Made by a program: the position numbers and the translations under genes. 64,000 bases of DNA from Debaryomyces hansenii CBS767 (lineage: Eukaryota; Ascomycota; Pichiomycetes; Serinales; Debaryomycetaceae): positions 1,488,001-1,552,000 of the forward strand of contig NC_006048.2 in the NCBI RefSeq assembly GCF_000006445.2, given 5' to 3'. Below the pieces are notes generated by a model. That model was not told the origin of the DNA, did not search any database, and saw nothing but the letters and a program-made list of their open reading frames with translations. Each line of letters opens with the position of its first letter. Position 1 is the first letter of the stretch. Shown piece after piece: positions 58,039 to 64,000 of this stretch.

Positions 58039-60000
58039 ATGAAACATCATGGCACGACATTTTTCATTGATCGTACGAATGGCTCGTTCACTGACGCCAT
58101 TCTGATGACTATTGTACGCAACAGTGGTTTGGTGAGTGATCCCTTGAGCTTTAAGAAATTGCTGCAACTGGGACGACATATACTCACCACCATTATCGGT
58201 GCGAAAAGTAACCGGCTTGTAGCCACCACGATTATGAAAGAATCGTTCAGACTGAAGAAAATATGAGCGCGCACACTCATATACATCAGATTTTTGTTTA
58301 ACAGGATACACTGCCATATAGTGAGTGTAATCATCAACAAAGACAACATAATATAAGTCTTGGGTTAGACTCGGCTGGGAAAACGGCCCACAGACATCAG
58401 AGTGGACAAGCTCCAACGGAGTCTTCACAGTGCGACCGGAAGTGGTCGACGTTTTAGGGAGAGCGTGCGTAGCCTTCGCACGAATACACGACTCACAAAG
58501 GGAATCCTTCGATTCCGACTTCAACGCAGCAGCATACGAAGGACATAAGGTGCCAATGCGTTGCGCAACCTTACGACTTGGATGACCAAGACGAGAATGG
58601 GCATCCATTGTAGCAGTAAACGCAGTGCCAGCTGATACATTATGAGCAGGCAAGCATGGGAGTGAAAATTGATAAAGATCATCCTTCGTAAGAGCAGCAA
58701 CCTGAAGGCCTAAACGAAGGTCAACGATACCATCGGGTAGAAGGTGGAATGTTGAACCTCCTTTAGATGCACGGCTAACCGAGATTAAATTACGACCGCA
58801 GGAAGGAACATACTGCACATCCTCAACGGGGAGTATAGAACCATCAGGTAACGTAAATTTCAATGTTCCAGTACCAAGGATCTTGAACGTGGTAGCAGGG
58901 TCAAGTCCAGCAATGGTACCAGAGTTATCAGGATTAAAATCATGAAGTAGGTCCTTCTGATGCGTAATATGAACAGACGCACCAGTATCAAGAAGGAAGA
59001 CATCACTATGGCTATCAGTAGCAGCTGCACAACCATGAGATACCGAGGCAGAAGACGTCTGGTGACCGGTGTCAGCATAGGCAGCAGTGTGCTGACTAGG
59101 TTTGGGGACCAAGTAACTAAGCCCACATACAGCATTGGTGGGAGAGACGCTGGGTTTCTCCTCAGTATATGTCACAAAATAATTGGGCTTATTCGTCGGC
59201 TTCGGTGGTTGCAGATTCCAATACTCGTCATCACTTCGAGAGGGACAGACATTCAGTTTGTGGCCAATGCCACCACATTTGAAACAAGTCAACTTAGACT
59301 TGATCATAATTCTTCGAGGGTTTCGCTGCAGGACCACAAGAGCCATACTAGACTCATCGGACACGGGGGAACTTGTCTCGTGAAGAATCTCAGAGATCCC
59401 GTCTTTCAATGCAAGCCAATTAAGACGGGAGGGAACGTATTCGTCAAGACGAATAATAACGTTCTTAACAGTGCTGTTATTAACACAACTGTGAAAGAAG
59501 AGAATCCGCTGGCCTTCATCCAAAGGAAGAAGGTCCAGGTCAGCATCTTCAAGAAGTTGAATCTTAGCAGCAAGCGATACAGTAGAATCAAAAAGCTGAC
59601 GGGTTAACGTGGAATGGAGCTCTAAATGCTGCTTAACAGAAATAGTTCCAAAGTCGCGGAATAGAGCATGCCATAAATTAAGTCCACGTAAACCACGTTT
59701 AGTACAGTACGTCGCATAAACAGCAGACGTAATGCACTTTTTCAAAAGCTTGTCAAGGATCAGATCAAACTTAAGTCTAATCACATTCCGTTCAGTGTCA
59801 GTAAACTCACTAACACCAGGAATATCCACATTACTTAGATACAGATCTAAGTGGCAGTCAAGGTCCAGCAGTCTGGACTTTACCATAGCAGCCCAAAGTT
59901 TGTAGTTATCAATACCACGGAGCTTATCCTGCTCCGTAACATCAAAGTCCAAAAAGTGGCTCATAACCTGTTGAAGTAAATTCTCGAAAGTAGCATACAT
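58039..60000 (-). CDS. Retrotransposon gag-pol, minus strand, 5' part (Ty5/Tca5-like copia)
   Basis: One uninterrupted frame (~654 codons) from an ATG at 60000, or more likely the ATG at 59967 just after the LTR, to the gap. Order: gag (~1-220), zinc knuckle CFKCGGIGHKLNVC, aspartic protease DTGASVHITH (around 58977-58991), gag-pre-integrase, integrase with HHCC finger (HSRLGHPS...CESCIRAK) and the first acidic catalytic residues (VFVDDYTHY, FRTDNGGEY). Gag and pol are fused with no frameshift, as in Ty5 and copia. The reverse-transcriptase half lies in or beyond the gap. Confidence 0.9.
59956..59968 (-). promoter_or_regulatory. Primer binding site for half-tRNA-iMet
   Basis: Immediately next to the LTR end, minus-strand GGTTATGAGCC is complementary to the anticodon arm of yeast initiator tRNA-Met (GGCUCAUAACC). 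Ty5 and copia use such a cleaved half-tRNA primer. The ATG within it is also the likely gag start. Confidence 0.8.
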
Positions 60001-60445
60001 TATCAGGTCAGTATCAGGTTAGGTAATCAGTCAGTCAGTTAATCAGTTAGTCAGTGTCAATTATAATATATAATTTACTTAATCTCTATATAAATTCTGT
60101 ATTCAAGGAGGTCCAAAGACCTCTTTATATAGTTCAATATTTCCACAAGAATAGGAGTACGCTTCCCGTTGTTTCCAGGTAAACGGCCAATGGGAAGGCA
60201 GATTCATTAGATCTACGAGGCTTGTTATCTGTATTTATCATTCAAGATAAGGAGCTATCCAATGATAACTCATTATACACTTGAACAATTACAGATAAGC
60301 TTATCGTTATCATTTGAACAATGAGCCTTGTAGATATGGTATTGTATTCAAATAAAATAATCAGAATAACAATGTTTCGCAGCCAGTTTATATAAACTCT
60401 CAATTAATTCTGACTTCGCATAAAATATACTAAGATATTTCAACA
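59969..60445 (-). repeat. 5' LTR of the minus-strand element (477 bp, chimeric)
   Basis: Ends TGTTGA...TCAACA. Its first ~235 bp (59969 to about 60204) and last ~60 bp match the other LTRs nearly base for base, but the ~210 bp between is different and longer, with its own inverted repeats (ATCTACGAGGCTTGTT against AACAATGAGCCTTGTAGAT). A recombinant or a separate LTR subtype. No partner LTR in the window. Confidence 0.9.
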
Positions 60446-60701
60446 AATGTGCATTGAAAGTAGCATTCAAAATACGACCCGACGTCGTGGGAGCGGCTTT
60501 AGGCGGCAAAAGAAACTTATAAAGTTGATCATTCTCAGGACCAATAAGGGTGCCAACTTTAAGACCTAAGCGAGATTCATGAACTGAATTGGACAGAAAA
60601 CAGAACAGCGCGCCACGACGAGTCGCTTTGGAAACCGAAATAAGGTTTCGATCACAAGTTGGAACATAGTGCACATCACTAAGAGTAAGAGGGGAACCAT
60701 C
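60446..60701 (-). pseudogene. Fragment of diverged copia pol (pre-integrase zone)
   Basis: 256 bp, minus sense, about 85 codons: VHYVPTCDRNLISVSKATR... to ILNATFNAHL, clearly parallel to VQYVPSCGRNLISVSRASK...FTATMDAH in the neighbouring element but only moderately similar. LTRs abut both ends, so other elements landed in or deleted the rest. Confidence 0.8.
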
Positions 60702-61158
60702 TGTTGAAGTAAATTCTCGAAAGTAGCATACATTATCAGGTCAGTATCAGGTTAGGTAATCAGTCAGTCAGTTAATCAGTTAGTCAGTGTCAATTATAAT
60801 ATATAATTTACTTAATCTCTATATAAATTCTGTATTCAAGGAGGTCCAAAGACCTCTTTATATAGTCCAATATTTGCACAAGAATAGGAATACGCTTCCC
60901 GTTGTTTCCAGGTAAACAGCGAATGGGAAGGCAGATATATGGAAACCGAAAGGCATTTTATCAGTGCCTTTCTTCCAAGAAAAACTGCTATCCAATGATA
61001 GCTTCAACAATCATAAGGCGGGCGTAATCTTTATGGTATAACAATAGAAAGCCAAACGGCATTCTGGTTCTATTGAGATATAAAAGAATTTGCAGCCGCT
61101 TTACATGATTTCTCAATTTATTCTGACTTCGCATAAAATATACTAATATATTTCAACA
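60702..61158 (-). repeat. 3' LTR of the right-hand element (457 bp)
   Basis: Complete TGTTGA...TCAACA LTR. It directly follows (in minus sense) the polypurine tract at 61159-61172, so it is the original 3' LTR of the pol gene to its right. It differs from the LTR at 61218 at only about three or four bases (e.g. TTTGCACAAGAATAGGAATACG here), so both are recent. Confidence 0.9.
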
Positions 61159-61217
61159 CTTCCCCTTAATCCTAATTCTTGTCATTCCAGCAAGACTTCT
61201 CAAGTCCTGGAACTTAA
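61159..61217 (-). pseudogene. Detached 3' end of pol with polypurine tract
   Basis: In minus sense this 59 bp continues the pol frame after the solo LTR: 18 codons, ending in a GGATTAAGGGGAAG polypurine tract (61159-61172) right against the 3' LTR. It encodes a typical copia C-terminus, FQDLRSLAGM. It was separated from the main pol ORF by the LTR insertion at 61218-61674. Confidence 0.82.
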
Positions 61218-61674
61218 TGTTGAAGTAAATTCTCGAAAGTAGCATACATTATCAGGTCAGTATCAGGTTAGGTAATCAGTCAGTCAGTTAATCAGTTAGT
61301 CAGTGTCAATTATAATATATAATTTACTTAATCTCTATATAAATTCTGTATTCAAGGAGGTCCAAAGACCTCTTTATATAGTCCAATATTTCCACAAGAA
61401 TAGGAGTACGCTTCCCGTTGTTTCCAGGTAAACAGCGAATGGGAAGGCAGATATATGGAAACCGAAAGGCATTTTATCAGTGCCTTTCTTCCAAGAAAAA
61501 CTGCTATCCAATGATAGCTTCAACAATCATAAGGCGGGCGTAATCTTTATGGTATAACAATAGAAAGCCAAACGGCATTCTGGTTCTATTGAGATATAAA
61601 CGAATTTGCAGCCGCTTTACATGATTTCTCAATTTATTCTGACTTCGCATAAAATATACTAATATATTTCAACA
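61218..61674 (-). repeat. Solo LTR with CTTAA target-site duplication
   Basis: A complete 457 bp LTR flanked by CTTAA at 61213-61217 and 61675-61679, the 5 bp duplication made by copia integrases. No internal region is attached, so a full element inserted in pol and then collapsed by LTR-LTR recombination. Confidence 0.9.
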
Positions 61675-64000
61675 CTTAATCTTATTTAATCCTTTTGTAA
61701 GCATGTCCGCAATTTGTGTATGGGTGCTAATCTGACAAAGTTTAATTTGTTTCTTTATTATATGCTCTCTTATAAAATGATGGCGTATGTCAATATGCTT
61801 AGTGCGCAGGTGAAATACAGGGTGCTCTGCAAGGAGTATACATGAGTTATTATCTTCGTGGATCGAAATGGGTAATTGTAATGGCACACGCATCTCGTCA
61901 AACAACATTATGATCCATAGCGCTTCTTTGGTAGCCTCACCCAATGCGAGATATTCAGCTTCAGTGGTCGACATTGCCACTGTAGTCTGTTTCTTGCTTT
62001 TCCACGAGATTGGAGCTCCTCCATATCTAACAATGTATCCTGTAATTGATTTCCTGTCGCTCTTGTCACTAGCCCAGTCACTATCACAATATATATCCAA
62101 TGAGCTGTCTCCAGTATAATGGTGGCCGATATCTTGGGTTCCTTTAAGATATCTGAGGACATGTTTGGCACATTTCATATGCATCTCAGAGGGTTTGGCT
62201 AAGTGTCTACTAAGTATCCCAACAGCGTACGCAATATCTGTTCGAACAGTAGTAGATGCAAATAATAGCTTTCCTACTAGAGAGCGGTACCTGGTGGCAT
62301 CACATTCTTCTGTGTTGTCCTTGTGTAAGTCCTCTCCGGCCAATGTCGGAGTTGCCACAGTGTTTGCATCACTCATGTCAAAGTCTTGCAAGACCTTTCC
62401 AATGTAGTCATAGAGGCATATCTTGATACCATTGGTATTCTGTGCAATATTAATTCCTAGAAACTTCTTCGCAACCCCTAAGTCTTTCATTTTAAACTTC
62501 AGTGCGAGCATTTTCTTTACATCTTCAATTTCCTTCATATCCTTTCCTGATATAAGGATATCATCAACATAGAGGCCTATAATTATGTTCCCTCGAACAT
62601 ATATGCCTAACTCAGTGTCAATTCGGTTGAACCTATGTTCAGCAAGAAAATCTGAAATTGTAGTATTCCAACATATCGGTGCTTGTTTCAATCCATACAA
62701 CGATTTGTTCAACTTGCAGACTTTCTCTGGTTCATTCTCATTAATAAAACCAACAGGCTGTTTCATATAGAGTGTTTCCTCAACAGTACCGTTCAAAAAT
62801 GCGGTATCTACATCCATCTGATGGACAACTCTATTATCAACAGCACTGAATGCTAGAAGTAGCTTCACAGATTCATATCTGATCACAGGACTGAAGGTAT
62901 CCAAGTAATCTTCCCCTGGAACCTGACTGAAGCCCTGTGCTACTAGTCTAGCTTTGTATCTACCATCATCCTTTTTGGTAAATACCCATCTGTTGCCTAT
63001 TGCTTTTCTATCCTTAGGCAACAGTACTAAATCCCATGTATTATTTGAGTAGTGAGCACTCATCTCACTATCCATGGCGATTTTCCATTTTTCAGCTTCG
63101 TCACTCAGCATTGCCTGTTTGTATGTTACTGGTACACCATCTTTCTTGGTACTAACAACATAGGCGTGTGACATGAAATAACCAGATCCTCTGACAACAA
63201 GCGAGGAGTCTGATTCAGTATGCAGTGTTTCATATTTCAGTTTCTTAGAAGGTTCAGTTTCTCCATCCGACGATACTTCTGATCTTCTACGCAGTCTATC
63301 AGGCATAGTAATAGCTCTTCTTCTCCTCACAGGTTCATCAACATAATCCTCATCATCAGACTTATCAAAGTTATCGTGATGACGTTCATAGAAAGAAGTA
63401 GCGTAGTCTTCCCCTGGAACCGAAGCTTCTGAGTCAGAAATGTACTCGATACGAGGACGAGACACCTCTTGCGTTACGAGAGGGGACAACGGTTCAACCA
63501 CTCTAGGAGTGGTGGTAATACCAGGAGAGGACGACAGCGAACCACGAGAAGGTGGGCCCACGATATCCATAGATGGCCCATCGACAGGAGACGCAAGATC
63601 CTGAGGGACCATAGAATCATGGGACGAAAAATCAGATTCAATATCAGACATGTCGACATCCAGCACAGGTGGCGACATAAGAGTACCGGGGAGCTCAGCA
63701 GTAGCTCGAATCCCGGGAATGGATGAAAACGAAGACAGCGACGACGACAGCGAGCCTATAGAGGCAATATCCCGGGGAATGTTAGTCATAGTTTGAAACG
63801 GAAACACAAATTCGTCAAACTTCACATTATTACTAACAGCAACTTTGCCAGAGTCGAGATCGAAAATACGATATGCATGTTGGGTTTGGGCATAACCAAG
63901 CATAACACCTCGAATAGACCGAGGAGACAACTTCGACGATCTCAATTGTTGTGGAATAAGAGCATACGCCATGCATCCAAATGGGCGCAAATGGTCCCAC
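61669..64000 (-). CDS. Retrotransposon pol: integrase C-terminus, reverse transcriptase, RNase H (3' truncated by LTR, 5' beyond window)
   Basis: An intact frame of ~776 codons running off the right edge. Order in minus sense: integrase C-terminal region (HLRPFGCMAYA...GVMLGYAQTQHAYRIF), a long Ser/Pro-rich linker, reverse transcriptase (NRWVFTKKDDGRYKARLVAQGF, QMDVDTAFLNG, SLYGLKQAP, catalytic YVDD at 62560-62571) and RNase H (YCDSDWASDKSDRKSITGY, STTEAEYLALGEA, TKHIDIRHHFI). It now ends KIKC with a TGA lying inside the inserted LTR; 18 native codons are displaced. Ty5/Tca5-type copia order (integrase before RT). Confidence 0.93.
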   Translation of the reverse strand, partial: WDHLRPFGCMAYALIPQQLRSSKLSPRSIRGVMLGYAQTQHAYRIFDLDSGKVAVSNNVKFDEFVFPFQTMTNIPRDIASIGSLSSSLSSFSSIPGIRATAELPGTLMSPPVLDVDMSDIESDFSSHDSMVPQDLASPVDGPSMDIVGPPSRGSLSSSPGITTTPRVVEPLSPLVTQEVSRPRIEYISDSEASVPGEDYATSFYERHHDNFDKSDDEDYVDEPVRRRRAITMPDRLRRRSEVSSDGETEPSKKLKYETLHTESDSSLVVRGSGYFMSHAYVVSTKKDGVPVTYKQAMLSDEAEKWKIAMDSEMSAHYSNNTWDLVLLPKDRKAIGNRWVFTKKDDGRYKARLVAQGFSQVPGEDYLDTFSPVIRYESVKLLLAFSAVDNRVVHQMDVDTAFLNGTVEETLYMKQPVGFINENEPEKVCKLNKSLYGLKQAPICWNTTISDFLAEHRFNRIDTELGIYVRGNIIIGLYVDDILISGKDMKEIEDVKKMLALKFKMKDLGVAKKFLGINIAQNTNGIKICLYDYIGKVLQDFDMSDANTVATPTLAGEDLHKDNTEECDATRYRSLVGKLLFASTTVRTDIAYAVGILSRHLAKPSEMHMKCAKHVLRYLKGTQDIGHHYTGDSSLDIYCDSDWASDKSDRKSITGYIVRYGGAPISWKSKKQTTVAMSTTEAEYLALGEATKEALWIIMLFDEMRVPLQLPISIHEDNNSCILLAEHPVFHLRTKHIDIRHHFIREHIIKKQIKLCQISTHTQIADMLTKGLNKIKC

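Overview
The window is nuclear chromosomal DNA of a budding yeast. It is gene-dense and AT-rich, with short intergenic spacers, mostly intronless genes, and a few 56-71 nt introns carrying TACTAAC-type branch points. Gene content is that of Saccharomycotina. Two CTG codons in a protein disulfide isomerase fall where the family prefers Ser, Pro or Ala, not Leu, which points to the CTG-Ser clade; together with the Ty5/Tca5-like copia elements this suggests a Debaryomyces-like yeast. The species is an inference. If CTG is Ser, standard-code translations are wrong at each CTG.

Layout, 1-25 kb: a truncated minus-strand gene (possibly WPL1-like), APL2 (AP-1 beta), MED7, HRT1/RBX1 (two introns), PHA2 (one intron), PAM17, STH1 (RSC ATPase), CCP1, RPL9, a 1.36 kb gene-free stretch rich in hairpins, KGD1, an aromatic-ring FAD monooxygenase converging on a quinate-repressor-like AROM homologue, a ROG1-type lipase and AYR1.

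25-55 kb: a long coiled-coil protein, a glutaredoxin-like protein, tRNA-Val(AAC), an ATO acetate transporter, an ERp38-type PDI, APD1, MSS4, an intron-containing tRNA-Ile(UAU), AIM24, a medusa/MFG1-like regulator, RMD1, UTP20, NHP10 (one intron), an NBR1/Atg19-like autophagy receptor, an MDP1-type phosphatase, a small membrane protein (one intron), and a divergent H2A-H2B pair with G1/S-type promoter motifs.

55.4-64 kb: a nested graveyard of Ty1/copia (Ty5/Tca5-like) LTR retrotransposons with about 457 bp LTRs (TGTTGA...TCAACA). It holds two degenerate LTRs, two gag-pol arms in inverted orientation around a 125-N assembly gap, a 5' LTR with a half-tRNA-iMet primer site, a fragment of a diverged relative, and a minus-strand pol whose 3' end was split by a solo LTR with a CTTAA target-site duplication.

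Most genes are conserved housekeeping functions: trafficking, transcription and chromatin, mitochondrial metabolism and import, ribosome biogenesis. The parts that most repay attention are the retroelement cluster, the hairpin-rich spacer before KGD1, the possible aromatic-catabolism gene pair and the autophagy receptor.
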